Below, in pieces: positions 42,690 to 53,511 of a stretch of 64,000 nucleotides of DNA (position 1 is the stretch's first letter; the number at the start of each line of letters is the position of its first letter). Both the position numbers and the translations under genes were made by a program. The notes under the pieces were generated by a model. The model was given only the letters and a program-made list of their open reading frames with translations. It was not told the DNA's origin and ran no database searches. The stretch is from Acanthosepion lycidas. Its lineage: Eukaryota; Mollusca; Cephalopoda; Sepiida; Sepiidae. The stretch spans positions 109,573,005-109,637,004 of the forward strand of contig OZ010571.1 of assembly GCA_963932145.1 (NCBI GenBank), given 5' to 3'.

Positions 42690-43335
42690 ATTAATTGTGG
42701 TTAAATTTGGAATATACAAATGTTCATTAGTTTTCATTCTTCCTGTAGTTGAAATTGGAAAGTCAAATTCAAATTCCAGTCAGGTTCATAAACTCACTTA
42801 TCGACTGTGGTGAACAATTACATAGAAGCAAGTGAGTCAATGTGGCTTGCATCTGGTGTAAAGGAAAATACATTCCTTATCTCAATACATCACACAAAGC
42901 AGCTGCATTTTGTTCCTTGGAAATGGCATGGATCTCCACCCCCCATGTTGGATTATTCCAAATGTATATATTCTGCAACACTGACTTTTGTACAGCTTAG
43001 TGTGTTTAGACCAATAGCAAGTTGCGTGCTGATTGGTCGGATTTGAGAATGCCATTTGTCTAGGTAACTGAGGACAAAAGCAACGCTAATTGGTCAGTCA
43101 GCTGTGATGTTGGTATGATAAAAGAGGACTGAAGCAGTGAGAAGGGGAGGGACTTTTACATTGGTGACATGCGAGGGAACTCAAGAATGGCAGATTGAAA
43201 AAGAAGTATTTAGTGTTGTATGAGTGACATCAGAGGAACACAAGCTCATTTACCCTACCTATGCAAATAACCTTGGGAAGGGTATGAAGCATCTCTTTTC
43301 CACAGCTATGGATTAATTAGTAAGAGTTGTGTTTG
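42690..43335 (+). mobile_element. tRNA-headed SINE, interrupted
   Basis: Left part: AATTGGAAAGTCAAATTCAA and ATTCCAGTCAGGTTCATAAA (about 42750-42800). Right part: TACCTATGCAAATAACCTTGG, GAAGGGTATGAAGC, TTTTCCACAGCTATGG (about 43250-43320). About 440 bases of other sequence lie between, flanked by CTCACTTA and CTCATTTA. Confidence 0.65.
42801..43244 (+). mobile_element. inserted promoter-bearing element, possibly LTR-like fossil
   Basis: About 444 bases inserted in a SINE. GC-richer than its flanks. It holds two inverted CCAAT boxes (GCTGATTGGTCGG near 43030, GCTAATTGGTCAG near 43086), a TATA-like GATAAAAG near 43118 and a downstream ACATTGGTGAC that resembles a priming site next to an LTR. 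No coding region. The class is a guess; a host-derived retrocopy or other mobile promoter is also possible. Confidence 0.4.
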
Positions 43336-43644
43336 GAAAAAAAACAATTGTTAATGCAATATACACTCACAAAAAACTATTATTCTGACAATGTTTTGTC
43401 TATAAATAATCCACAAAGGGTTGATAAGCCATAAAACTAAGCAAATAATCAAAACCTAAAGGAATTTATAAATTTTCTAACCCCCAAATATGATTCATTT
43501 TACTGCATGTTTAAATCATGTTGGTTACTAAATAACCTATTTATGAGAGAAATACAGCCCTGAACAAATGACATGCAAACTGCTGTATCACCTAAAACTT
43601 GGGTTATATTATTTGCAAAATTTCAACTGGATAAACCTTCTTAA

Positions 43645-44043
43645 TGATACTGGAAATCATGAGCAACAAGTGTCATGTCGACATATTTCATCCTGTGGAA
43701 CTTCAGGATCAATGTCAACACCAATTTTGAGGTGTTAGTGATGATGGTCAATCCCTGGATTGAGGAGGTGGACTGTTACTTCCCATATAAGCTAGGAGTG
43801 GTTGCCTGAGAATTTTTATATTCCTGTCACCAGCAATATATGGCCTCATCATTCTCCTGATTTGAATGCCTGGGGCTATGAGGTCTGCAGCATCACTGAG
43901 ATAAAGACCAATAGCCTCATGATGTTAAGGACTTGTTGAAGCCTGCTGCTATTGCAGACATAGTGATCAATATAAATGAGAACCACCTGATCCAGGCATG
44001 CAGTTACATCCAAGGTCACATCAAGATTATCCTTAACACTTAA
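43645..44043 (+). pseudogene. maT-like (Tc1/mariner superfamily) transposase C-terminal remnant
   Basis: Plus frame: VMSTYFILWNFRINVNTNFE, VLVMMVNPWIEEVDCYFPYK, stop, then a shifted frame HHSPDLNAWGYEVC, ITEIKTNSLM and, after another shift, VINEN-like text with IQACSYIQGHIKIIL. This tracks the EGDVMPPHFFPQGLRVN, PWIDRV, PNSPDLNPLDYYVWGVVE and HLIRACSRFRSRIEAVI blocks of maT-type transposases in mollusc genomes. The third catalytic acidic residue (the D in SPDLN) is visible. Confidence 0.8.
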
Positions 44044-44049
44044 GGTGTT

Positions 44050-44635
44050 TTTATTTAATAACTTTTTTTATTCAGTTTTATCAAGCTGAAAATGTGTACA
44101 AAAGTTTTAAAAAAATGCTACTCCTAATTAAATATCTTTGTTTTCTTTACATTTAGTTTGTAACTATATATAAGGTAAATACTATTAAAAATGACATGTT
44201 TTGTGTCAAGTACTTTTAATGATTGACTTTTCCAAGTTACAAATAATCCTTCTTAGAAAAGGAGAAAAATTAGTTAGAAATTTTCCTCAGTTCATTTTGG
44301 GAAAATATGGATCAAGATTTCCATTTCTTAAGTCATCATCAGTTTAAGTAGAGACAATTCGCGAGTTTAATAAAATTTTCAAATGCTATAACACCACTAT
44401 TTTTTTAAACTAAGCTGTCAGACGTATGTGATGAGAACATGTGGAGGTCATTTTGGGATCTAAAGTCATAGAACTAATGAGTGCTGTAATGTAAGCAAAG
44501 TGAGGTGTGATGCATGCCATTTTATCTTTTGTATACAGAATCCCAGATCTAAATTATAATTGTTGTTATTTATCATTTTTGTTGTATGAGTATTACTTCA
44601 AGGATCATAAGTCTGTTTTTACAATTTCATTTTGC
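44050..44635. other. no gene seen
   Basis: No recognised feature. Confidence 0.45.
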
Positions 44636-44639
44636 TAGT

Positions 44640-45515
44640 ATTTTGGTCTTTTTCATGAGTAGATATCTAATGTTACTATGATACTTATGCTGATAATTAA
44701 TGTGTTGTCTGATGGAACTATGAGGTGGAAAGTTAGTCTCCATGAAAGTGTGGTTGTGGTATATCCTATATAACATGTTTTATGTCTTTTTTTTTTTTTT
44801 TTTTTTTTTTTACACAGAGAAACATTCTCTGAGTGGGCAAGTATGTTCATACACAACATTATTTAGTGGGTTGGAAGTTTGCAATATATTATTTTAATAA
44901 CTAAGTTGTGTTTTCGATTTTTTTGTAGTAAATAACAAATGTAATGTATTTATTTTCATTGTCTGGTTTTATATATCTATGTATGTTTTTGTTGCTGGTT
45001 CTTCATTTTGTAATTGTGGTACATTTTATTTTAGCAATATATGTTAATAGCATTATGTTTATGACTATCAATTTTATTATTAAAATTGTTTAAATCATAT
45101 TTGATTTGCTTATCAACTATATAATTAGGGTATGCATTATTGATAAGTGTTTATTTTAAATTATTTAATTCTTTAAGGAAAATTATTTTAGATGAGGAAA
45201 TTAGTTTAGCTTGTTGGATTAGGCTATTAATGAAAGTAGTTTTATATTTTCCAGGGCATTCTCTGTTGCAGCTTAGAAGGCAAGAATTAGAACTAGTAGA
45301 CGTTTTATACAGAGATGTGGTAAAATTATTGCTGTTATAGTCAATGAGAATATCTAGAAATGGAATTTGTTTTATTGATATTTAGTTCATAAGTGAACTT
45401 TAAAATAGAATTTTATGATATCATTAATGGATTTGATTTGGATGAAAACGGCATCAATATATCTACATAAGTAAATGTAAGTGTCAGTGTGTCACACATT
45501 TTCTACTTTACTCCT
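44640..45515 (-). mobile_element. Penelope-like element, RT C-terminus + GIY-YIG end
   Basis: The minus strand from about 45510: KVENVCHTDTYIYLCRYIDA (RT motif, YIDA in place of YVDD), IKSINDIIKF, DYNSNNFTTSLY-like text, ECPGKYKTTFINSLI and, near 44790-44700, CYIGYTTTTLSWRLTFHL, a GIY-YIG endonuclease motif typical of Penelope-like elements. A poly-T run (44788-44811) interrupts the linker. The other half of the RT lies at 47720-48270. Confidence 0.82.
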
Positions 45516-45519
45516 AGAG

Positions 45520-47124
45520 GTTGTAGCCCAACATATACCATTTTGGAATCAGGCCAACTCCGCAAGCAAATTAAAAACATTCTGAGCTGGATCCTGGCCT
45601 ACGATCCTAAAATTTTAGATTCCCAAGTTTTCATTACTGCGATTGTTTTTGGTGATTTTTTTATGTGATTTTTTGTATGATAACAATTTTTATAAGTTGG
45701 AAATAAATTGTGGAATAATAGAAATTAATTGTGAAATCAAGTTGTAGAATCAGACTCCTACATTTTTTTTAAAAAAACTCATTAAAAGTAGCTCAAAACA
45801 AATTTTTATCTCAAATCTATCCAGAGGAGCAAACCAACCCATTAAAAATGGCTCTAGAATGCAGTAACTAACAATGCTTTCTGATTGGTTAATAAACATA
45901 AAAATCATATTTTCACACATTTGTAAACTCTGTATGTGCATATCAGTCTAATGTGTATCCTTAGTGGACACAAATTGGCACCAACTAATTTGGAGTCTCC
46001 CATGTAAATTGAAATATCAATAAATATGAAACTTCATTTGATTTCGACACTGAGTCTTATCAATTTATCAACTCGACACATGAATCCACAACACTTATTT
46101 TCCTGGTTTAAAGTTAATTTTATTTAACATTACCACAGCCTTTGAAATACACTCACTCATCTACATAAACTCAATGTTGAACAACAAGTGACGAATTTAG
46201 TCAAAGAGAGACAACTTTACACAGAACAGTAAGTCGAGCACAATATTACAATTTTTTTTACCCATTTTTGCACATACATTTTCTCAACATTCAACAAATA
46301 TCATCTTTCATGTGATATTTTCATTAACACTTCAAACCAAGCAAGAAAGAACTTTGAAGTAATTTAAACAACTTATACTTTTGTACCTCAATTGTGTTAC
46401 ATAAAAAAAATCAAAAGATTTGTTACATATTGTTATTTCTCTCCTTGTTTGCTTACTTTTTGTTACATTTGTTGAAGTAAAAAAAGTAGAGGGTTAATTA
46501 AATTTGCATTAATCTGCTACAAAATCAACCATGAAATAAAAATAAGGACCTACATACGTCAAATTGTCTTTAAGTGGCAAAAGAAGAATTATCATTGAAC
46601 TTTTAAAAGTTTAAATATTAATGGAATATTTAAATACAGCAATCAATTTTGAGTTCTTCTGTAATTTATTGTTGCCTATAGCATATGGCAGCAGCATGCC
46701 TCACAAAAAGAAATCTCTTCCAACAGAGGACCAGATGGCAATCAAAAGAGCCATGCAAATGAAAATCCAGATCAAATGGCAGCCAGGAGAGCTTTTAATG
46801 CTGAGAATATGCAAAGACTCAGGTACTATCAATCTCCTGAACAAGGTGTAGGCCAAATCAAGATCCCTCTGCTGGAGGTAGCTTAACTGCGAGCCGATAG
46901 CTAGTATGACATAAATGTAGAATTTATTTATTCTATTGAATATTTTGCTTTCTAAGTTGGCCATATAAAAGTTTGAAAATAAAGTTCTAAGAGGGTGGCA
47001 TGAAACACAAACAGATTCTTAAAACTATAAAAGCTTAGGGAATTGGTTTTTAGTTTACCTGAAAATAATCTTATATATTCATAGCCGATGGTCTAGGTAA
47101 AATGCATGTACCTAGTGAAACTCT
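45520..47124. other. foreign DNA inside Penelope-like element, mostly unassigned
   Basis: No frame over 90 codons. Around 46690-46860 a plus frame reads NPDQMAARRAFNAENMQRLR, a basic heptad-like pattern that recalls the N-terminal repeats of Helitron-linked proteins, but this is too short to assign. The rest is AT-rich and unrecognised. Confidence 0.4.
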
Positions 47125-47590
47125 AATAGACACATGCTCCTATCATTTTGAAGTTAAAAATCTGGCAAATCTTCTAGTCATTCAATTGAACCTTTCGGAC
47201 TGAAACAATTCAGTTCAAATGTGGCTAAGAAACTATAAGATAGCTGATGATATGAGAGTCAAAAAGCATCATACTTCTGAATAGAAATATGATGAGAACA
47301 GAATTTCAATCTTGAAATATCTTAATAAATAAATGTTTTCTATTAAAATATTAAAATAATAGACACATGCTCCTATCATTTTGAAGTTAAAAATCTGGCA
47401 AATCTTCTAGTCATTCAATTGAACCTTTCGGACTGAAACAATTCAGTTCAAATGTGGCTAAGAAACTATAAGATAGCTGATGATATGAGAGTCAAAAAGC
47501 ATCATATTTCTGAATAGAAATATGATGAGAACAGAATTTCAATCTTGAAATATCTTAATAAATAAATGTTTTCTATTAAAATATTAAAAT
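47125..47590. repeat. 233-bp tandem duplication
   Basis: 47125-47357 and 47358-47590 are near identical, with one clear difference (CATACTTCTG versus CATATTTCTG). The unit begins AATAGACACATGCTCC and ends ATTAAAAT. The duplicated part lies inside a minus copy of the hAT-like MITE. Confidence 0.95.
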
Positions 47591-47723
47591 GGCTTCAGTC
47601 TTTTTGGTATTAAGATGAGATTTGTTTCTATTTTCAAATTGAAAAGAAAATAAGCACAATAGGTTCCTAAAGATTAGCTGCCTGTATAGGACCAGTTCCT
47701 GAAAATTTAGGATGCCATGACTG
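47140..47723 (-). mobile_element. hAT-like MITE, minus copy, with tandem duplication
   Basis: Right end GGATGCCATGACTG is the inverted 5' end of the family (CAGTCATGGCATCC). The interior matches 28383-28921 in reverse (AGATGAGATTTGTTTC, AAATGTTTTCTATTAAAATA, ATCATACTTCTGAATAG). The far end is not clear. It abuts the Penelope-like RT coding sequence at 47724. Confidence 0.75.
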
Positions 47724-48270
47724 AGGCTGCCCATAGCAATGACATTAATCTGGGTATAAATATTACCAAGGTGATTGTGGAAAGAGACTTGTGTTGTGGA
47801 TGCTTGTTTTTTTTTAATATTCTTGGATTAATTTTCAGATGTGGCAGAGAAGAATTGTGATAAATGTTATTTGAAATAATGTCAAATGCTACATTGTAGG
47901 GAACATTAGTGAACAAATTTTCAATGTCTGTTGATGCTAAGATCTCAAACTGGTGTTTGTTGGAGTGAAGAATTTCTATATATCTATGACATAGCTTTTC
48001 AAATAATATTTCTCATGGCAATGTTTCTGCAATACAACTAATTAGCAGATCTCATTTTCACTGACAAATGCCACTTGTCATTGAGGTGAACAATTAAATC
48101 AGCTGGATTCATTGCAATTATTTTGCAGTAATAAATTATGAATGTTGTGACAAGATATCTGACAATCCCTAATGTACTCATCACTTACGATGCCACAGAT
48201 GTTTTCCTTTCCATTCTGTTGAATTCTGATAGAGATTTCTTTCCTATTCTTAATATTATAAAGGACAAGT
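47720..48270 (-). mobile_element. Penelope-like element, RT palm part
   Basis: Minus strand: EFLHSNKHQFEILASTDIEN then LFTNVPYNVAFDIISNNIYH and, in another frame, YTQINVIAMGS. These match the ASFDIESLFTNVPL and QxDGVAMGSPLGP motifs of Penelope-like reverse transcriptases. The following YVDD motif is found 2.2 kb away at 45.46 kb on the same strand. Confidence 0.8.
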
Positions 48271-48601
48271 TTCATCTATTATTATGATAAATGTTTATAC
48301 ATAAATCAAATTACCTATTTGGTGGGGCTAAGAATATATCAATTGCATACCCCTGCAGAGGGCTAAGAACTTCCTGAGAAGGGGGCCTCCTTCTAAATGG
48401 ATGCTTGTGAATTTAAATATGGACAGCCAATGTCTGTCTGTAGACTTGTGTATAAACATGACCTAGGCCTGCCTGTAGACTCCTGTACAAACATACTCTA
48501 GGCCTACATATGAGACAATTTATGATCAAATTTTCCCTGGAAACCAGAAAAAATATCCAATCCATAGAAAAGATAAAGGTTTTGCTAGTCTTCAAACAAA
48601 T

Positions 48602-48605
48602 CTGC

Positions 48606-48645
<40 letters not shown>

Positions 48646-48656
48646 GCAGATAATAT
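48602..48656. repeat. palindromic AT microsatellite
   Basis: TCTGCATTATATATA... is closed by ...ATATAATGCAGA, so the whole locus is an inverted repeat. Confidence 0.9.
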
Positions 48657-48777
48657 ATAAAGCTTTGGGTGACATTAGGAATCAAGAGTATTTTGACAGT
48701 CAGTTTCATGCTTAATCGATTTTTAGACCATGTTTATAAATTTTCTGTCTTCAATAGTTTAGCAATATTCATTCTTA

Positions 48778-48850
48778 TATATATATGTGTGTGTGTGTGT
48801 GCATGTGTGTGTATTGTTTAAATTTTAAACAATACACACACATGCATATA
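48778..48850. repeat. inverted TG/CA hairpin
   Basis: GCATGTGTGTGTATTGTTTAAA is followed at once by its complement TTTAAACAATACACACACATGC. Confidence 0.92.
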
Positions 48851-48854
48851 TCAA

Positions 48855-49220
48855 TTAGTCCCTAGCATTTTGTTATTAGCTGAATTTTGATCTGAAATTT
48901 TCACTGCATAAACTTTGATTGATATAATTAATATTTCCCATTGATTTAAGTCCATTGATAAGAAGGGGGTTTGCCTGTTGTGTAAAATAAATGCTTTTTT
49001 TCCATTATTCAGATACAGACCAAATTTATTTCTCTGAATAATAAGAAATTGTTTCAGAAACCTAATGCAGTTTCTGAATCCAAGAATAATAAAGAGAAGG
49101 ATTATAAAATTTGGATAAGTATTTATTTCGTTTTTTTTCTGTAGACATTTTTGCAACTTCCGGATTATTCCACTGCACAAACAAAGAAGATCTGAAATGT
49201 TTGGTGAGATTTTAATTCAC
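48855..49220. other. no gene seen
   Basis: A 109-codon minus frame here matches nothing I know. Confidence 0.4.
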
Positions 49221-49224
49221 AGCT

Positions 49225-49800
49225 TTGCAATCCTGTTTTTTTCATGACAGAACCTTACTGAGTAGTCAACTCCGTGTATGTGAAATAATATATCTTAGCT
49301 TTAAAAGCCTGAACTGGTGAAACAAAGGAATGTAGCTCATCAGAAAATCTGCCATGGAAATAGTGATAAAGTAGCAAGATGCTTGCAATGTTTTGTCTAT
49401 GGAAAAAGGGTTTTAGGGAGAAAATAATTCACCACCCACAAGGCCATGTAAATGCTTTTGAATATTTGAAAGTGAAAGTTCAGTAATTTCTGGCCAGATA
49501 TTACAGTAATACTGAATTTTGATCTGATCAGAGCCTGACATCAAGAGTCAAATAATTTATGAAGCAATACAAGGAATCTTTAGTGATAGATTGTATATAT
49601 GAGTTCCGCTTGAGTTCTGGAGAGAACTTGAGTCTCGATAGACATTCAAAGCAAAGAGTCCTACTAAGAATAGTAGGATTCATTATGACAGGAGAATATT
49701 CACAATCTGCTTGGTGATGGTCAAATGAAGGCGAACTAACAGAAGTAATTCAAATTTAGTCTTACTTCTTCAAATGTCAACCATGGACATTTTTTCTGTT
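49225..49800 (-). mobile_element. LINE family B fragment
   Basis: GAACTGGTGAAACAAAGGAA, CTGCCATGGAAATAGTGATA, TTTTGTCTATGGAAAAAGGG, CATTCAAAGCAAAGAGTCC, CAGGAGAATATTCACAATCT, CTTGGTGATGGTCAAATGAA follow the same order as the minus copies at 5.3-5.8 kb. Heavily decayed. Confidence 0.72.
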
Positions 49801-50375
49801 TATATTTCATACTTGTAGTATTAGATGTAATATTGTTTATAAAATATACAACAATGGTGATATACTAGAAGAGCCAAGTAGATCCATTTTCATAGTACTG
49901 TCTAAGAAGCCTGTTGCAATCAGCCTAATGAGTCATAACAAAACTTACCATCTGAATTCTGATGAATAGAGAAATGAATTGAGCGTATAACTGTAAACAA
50001 AACAGTATGGTTTCATTAAAAATACTAGAAAAAGGCATGCAATATTTATACTCAGAATGTATATCTGTTTTATAGATTATGAAAAAACGTTTGATAAGAC
50101 ACATAAAAGTGTTTTAACTGCTAGGTAAGCTTGATTTATTTGGAAAAGAGATTGGAATAATGCAGAACTTATATAGGAATCAAAAAATTGCATACATAGA
50201 AAATGAATTCAGTAAATATACAAAACTAGAAAGTAAGACAAGAACTTTATAGTGAGGTGATTCTGAGAGAATTAGAAATTCTATAAGAATTTATTATTGG
50301 TTGGTTGGGTTTTATGGCATATCAACCACTGTAGGTCATTTAATGTCAAATTTAGTTATATATATATATTAAATA

Positions 50376-50455
50376 TTAGGTTGGTGCAAAAATAATTTCG
50401 TTTTCTCACATAGTAACATATATTAGAAAACGAAATTATTTTTGCACCAACCTAA
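50376..50455. mobile_element. mariner hairpin MITE, 80 bp
   Basis: Starts TTAGGTTGGTGCAAAAATAA; TA on both sides. Perfect 31-base arms and an 18-base loop. Shorter subfamily (like 62554-62634). Confidence 0.96.
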
Positions 50456-50530
50456 TATATAGTACTAGTAAACATATAGCTGGTAACATTATTTTTTTTT
50501 CAAAAACGTATAGCTGGCAACATTATTTTT

Positions 50531-50950
50531 GGATGTAGTTTATTGCCATACTCAGGACGTGGGTGTAGTTTATCGCCATACCCAGGACATGGATGTAGTT
50601 AATCGCCATACCCAGGACATGGATGTAGTTAATCGCCATACCCAGGACATGGATGTAGTTAATCGCCATACCCAGGACATGGATGTAGTTAATCGCCATA
50701 CCCAGGACATGGATGTAGTTAATCGCCATACCCAGGACATGGATGTAGTTAATCGCCATACCCAGGACATGGATGTAGTTAATCGCCATACCCAGGACAT
50801 GGATGTAGTTAATCGCCATACCCAGGACATGGATGTAGTTAATCGCCATACCCAGGACATGGATGTAGTTAATCGCCATACCCAGGACATGGATGTAGTT
50901 AATCGCCATACCCAGGACATGGATGTAGTTAATCGCCATACCCAGGACGT
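50531..50950. repeat. 30-bp minisatellite, 14 units
   Basis: Unit GGATGTAGTTAATCGCCATA plus CCCAGGACAT. Units 3 to 13 (50591-50920) are identical; units 1, 2 and 14 differ by one to four bases, the usual edge pattern. Because 30 is a multiple of three, several frames are open through it (for example a 10-residue MDVVNRHTQD repeat), but no start context or flanking coding sequence supports a protein. Confidence 0.98.
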
Positions 50951-51904
50951 GGATATATGAATGGAAAAACTGGGAGTTCACTATTTGCCCATAGCTGGGA
51001 CCCTAACAGGTGCTACCACCCCAGGTCAGAGTGGACCTGGGAACACCAGCAATTAAGAAGTGGTTCCATGCTTCCTCAAAACCTCCTGATCAGAGGCCTA
51101 TCATCTTACCCAGGATGGGAATTCATTATTGGGGATCACAAACTTAATAACATAAGATATATAGATGACATAGTGTTGATAGCAGATATAGAAATGGAAC
51201 TACAGGAACTTCTACAGAAGGTATTAAATAAAGGCAAGAAGAAAGGACTAATAATAAACTCTTAAGAAGGTAGAATATATGGCTATCAGCAAAAGGAACA
51301 GTCTAAGAGGCAAACTACAAATTGGAGACATCAAAATCAAGCAAGTACAAACATTTAAATATATAGGATGTGTTTTAACAGAATGGAAAAAGTGACACTG
51401 AAATCCAATGATACATCAAAATAGCAAAAGTTGCCTTTCAAAAACCAAGACAAATTTGATGAAACAGGAAAATATTGGTAGAAACAAAGAAAAACATACT
51501 AAAGTATTATGCAATATCAGTTTTGCTATATGGCAGTGAATGCTGGACAATATCCTCACAGATGAAGAAGAGGCTTAAAGTGACAGAAATGTGATTCATC
51601 AGAGGGATGCTGGAAATACCATGGACTGAATATATGATCAACAACAAAGTTTTAGATCATATAATGAAGAAAGAGAGCTTGGAGAATTTGACACTCACAA
51701 GACATATTGAAGGTAAGAAGAACAGAGGAAAGCAGTGTATAACCTACCAAACAAGCTTGTGTAAATGGTTGGTACAAGACAGGGATTAGAAGAGATACCC
51801 TAAATACATACCTTAATAAGTGCTATGAAGGACAGAAAGTTATGGAGAGCCATGATTGTTAACATCATGAAGGGACATAGCACATGGAAGAGAAAAGTAA
51901 TGTT

Positions 51905-52230
51905 AATTATTATGAATTTTTTTTTATTCAATCTTCTTTCATCTTATTTCTATTTATTTTTCATCTCAACTTCCACATCGTTACATAATTTCCTTCAGGC
52001 TTTTTATTTTTTTAAATTACTAAACCTGTTACTTGATAAGAGTGATGATTTGGGAGTTGCAATAAAAATGTAATATGTAATGTAAGATGAAAGAAATACT
52101 AGTCAAAAATTGATAATAATTAGCACTACTTCATGCAAATTTTAAAACATCATCATATTTAATACTATAATTAAAAATGGCATCAAGTGAACAAATCCTT
52201 TCAATCTAAAAGAAGATCTTTTTTTAAAAT
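51905..52230. other. no gene seen
   Basis: T-rich, then AT-rich; no recognised feature. Confidence 0.45.
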
Positions 52231-52234
52231 TCTA

Positions 52235-52530
52235 AAGACTGCCTCTACAAAATTACAAACATTTCTCACAGCAGCAACAACTGAAATGGACAGCACATGT
52301 AACTAGAAGAGAGAATTATAATGAAGAAGTTACTTTTCTGCACTACCAAAAACAAAAAGTTAGGAAGGAAATTCTAAAAAGAATGGTAGAGCTATGAAGT
52401 CTAATTTCCAGAAAAATCGTTTTAAGAAAAAGGTTTTATGAATTTCAGCCAACAGTAATACTGTTAGGTTAATGAGTACTGAATGCTTCCTGTATGGAAA
52501 CAGTAAAGAAGGAAAGTTTTACCAGGCAAA
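52235..52530 (+). mobile_element. LINE-D 3' portion
   Basis: GCAACAACTGAAATGGACAG, CACATGTAACTAGAAGAGAG, ACAAAAAGTTAGGAAGGAAA, TTTTATGAATTTCAGCCAAC, in the family order. Confidence 0.7.
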
Positions 52531-52637
52531 ATTATTTTAATATAGAATTATCAGTGCTACGATAGTATTCAGTCTAACACAATATCAAACACTATAGCAT
52601 GTGATCTACTGCACTATCTAGCAGTATAGTGTATCTA

Positions 52638-52738
52638 TTAGGTTGGTGCAAAAATAATGACGTAATAATGTCGTTTTTTGATGCTAAAAATACATCAAAA
52701 AACGACATTATTATGTCATTATTTTTGCACCAACCTAA
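52638..52738. mobile_element. mariner hairpin MITE, 101 bp
   Basis: TTAGGTTGGTGCAAAAATAA ends on both strands, TA flanks (52636-52637, 52739-52740), arms of about 45 bases. Confidence 0.96.
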
Positions 52739-53017
52739 TAGCAGATTGTTCTCTTGTAAAAATGTGACTATGGTTTCCTCAATCAAAATGACATGTCTAT
52801 AAAAATCTTTCAGCAACATTTTAATCTGAAGGAGGTTATCTAACTGTTGTTAAAAGTTTCAGACTTAGGGGGATTTTGATGTGGGAGATCCATTTCTTTC
52901 TTTTCATGCAAACAGGACACACGAGAGATGAGGTGGGGTGATGGTAGAATTCGTCATGGTAGACAACAGGTGGATGGCACAAGAAGTGAGGTGAAATCAC
53001 AGTATAATTCATAGTGT

Positions 53018-53062
53018 GGTAGATCACATACTATAGTAGTAAATGGGGTAGATCACATACTA
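53018..53062. repeat. short tandem duplication
   Basis: GGTAGATCACATACTATAGTA and GGTAGATCACATACTACAGTA, about 29 bases apart. Confidence 0.8.
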
Positions 53063-53089
53063 CAGTATCACCAAACTGTCTTCTACTTT

Positions 53090-53457
53090 TTTGATGGATT
53101 AATTTTCTACAGCTTATCAGTCAACACCTTTCGGTTTAAAGCCAGAAAATATTGTTTTTTAGATTGCATTTCTTTTTGAGATAAGTAATGGTTTGGTGAG
53201 ACAAGTCTTACTAATTAACCCATAATTGGGGGGAGAAGAGGTAGATTCCTATCTTTCACAATAGTATTTACATGTAAGTGAATACAGTGAACCCAACAAG
53301 AATAAAAACTCTCTGATTAACAATTTTGTGCCATTATCCATTACACCATCTGCAGATCCATGCAATCACCCACCTAAGTACTGGCCAGGCTTGACATTGA
53401 TTAACTTTGCTGATCATATGGGAACCAATGTTTCATTATGATGTAGCTGTAAGCCTC
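53090..53457 (-). mobile_element. 5S rRNA + tRNA chimeric SINE
   Basis: Same layout as 35040-35400. The 5S module is 53457-53361 (AGTTAATCAATGTCAAGCCT, GGCCAGTACTTAGGTGGGTG on the minus strand). The core is CATAATTGGGGGGAGAAGAGG on the plus strand, and the tail near 53100. Confidence 0.8.
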
Positions 53458-53511
53458 TACTTCTTTGAAATTGATACTCTGAATTTTTCACTGTATCTCA
53501 TTGTTTTTTTT

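Larger units (their letters stand above)
50301..51118 (-). mobile_element. 818-bp retroposon with internal minisatellite
   Basis: Flanked by GAATTTATTATTGG (50287-50300) and GAATTCATTATTGG (51119-51132), a 14-base target duplication of retroposition type inside RTE coding sequence. Left end TTGGTTGGTTTTATGG-like (TTGGTTGGGTTTTATGGCAT) matches the 3' tail of the RNase H-type LINE at 36.47 kb, so the element is minus-oriented. It contains a mariner hairpin MITE, a short duplication (TATAGCTGGTAACATTATTT), the 30-bp array, and the SINE-D module at 50973-51118. Confidence 0.85.
49970..51900 (+). mobile_element. RTE-type LINE, RT domain to 3' end, split by a retroposon
   Basis: Left piece (to 50300): YEKTFDK (from the FIDYEKAFD motif), GKEIGIMQNLYRNQKIAYIE, then a decayed VRQGCVLSPLLF region. 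Right piece from 51119: HKLNNIRYIDDIVLIADIEM (RT catalytic box, YIDD), ELLQKVLNKGKKKGLIINS, then YGSECWT-like text near 51530, MLEIPWTEYMINNKVL and the end GGGACATAGCACATGGAAG near 51890. Several stops. The longest RTE copy here; 5' endonuclease not present. Confidence 0.88.

Noticed and set aside
48851-49180. 109-codon minus frame as a gene
   Set aside because: No recognisable domain, low-complexity AT-rich codons, no conserved neighbour; treated as chance.
50523-50981. Open frames of 116-152 codons on both strands with a 10-residue repeat
   Set aside because: They arise from a 30-bp minisatellite whose unit length is a multiple of three; frames are open in several registers on both strands and no coding context exists.
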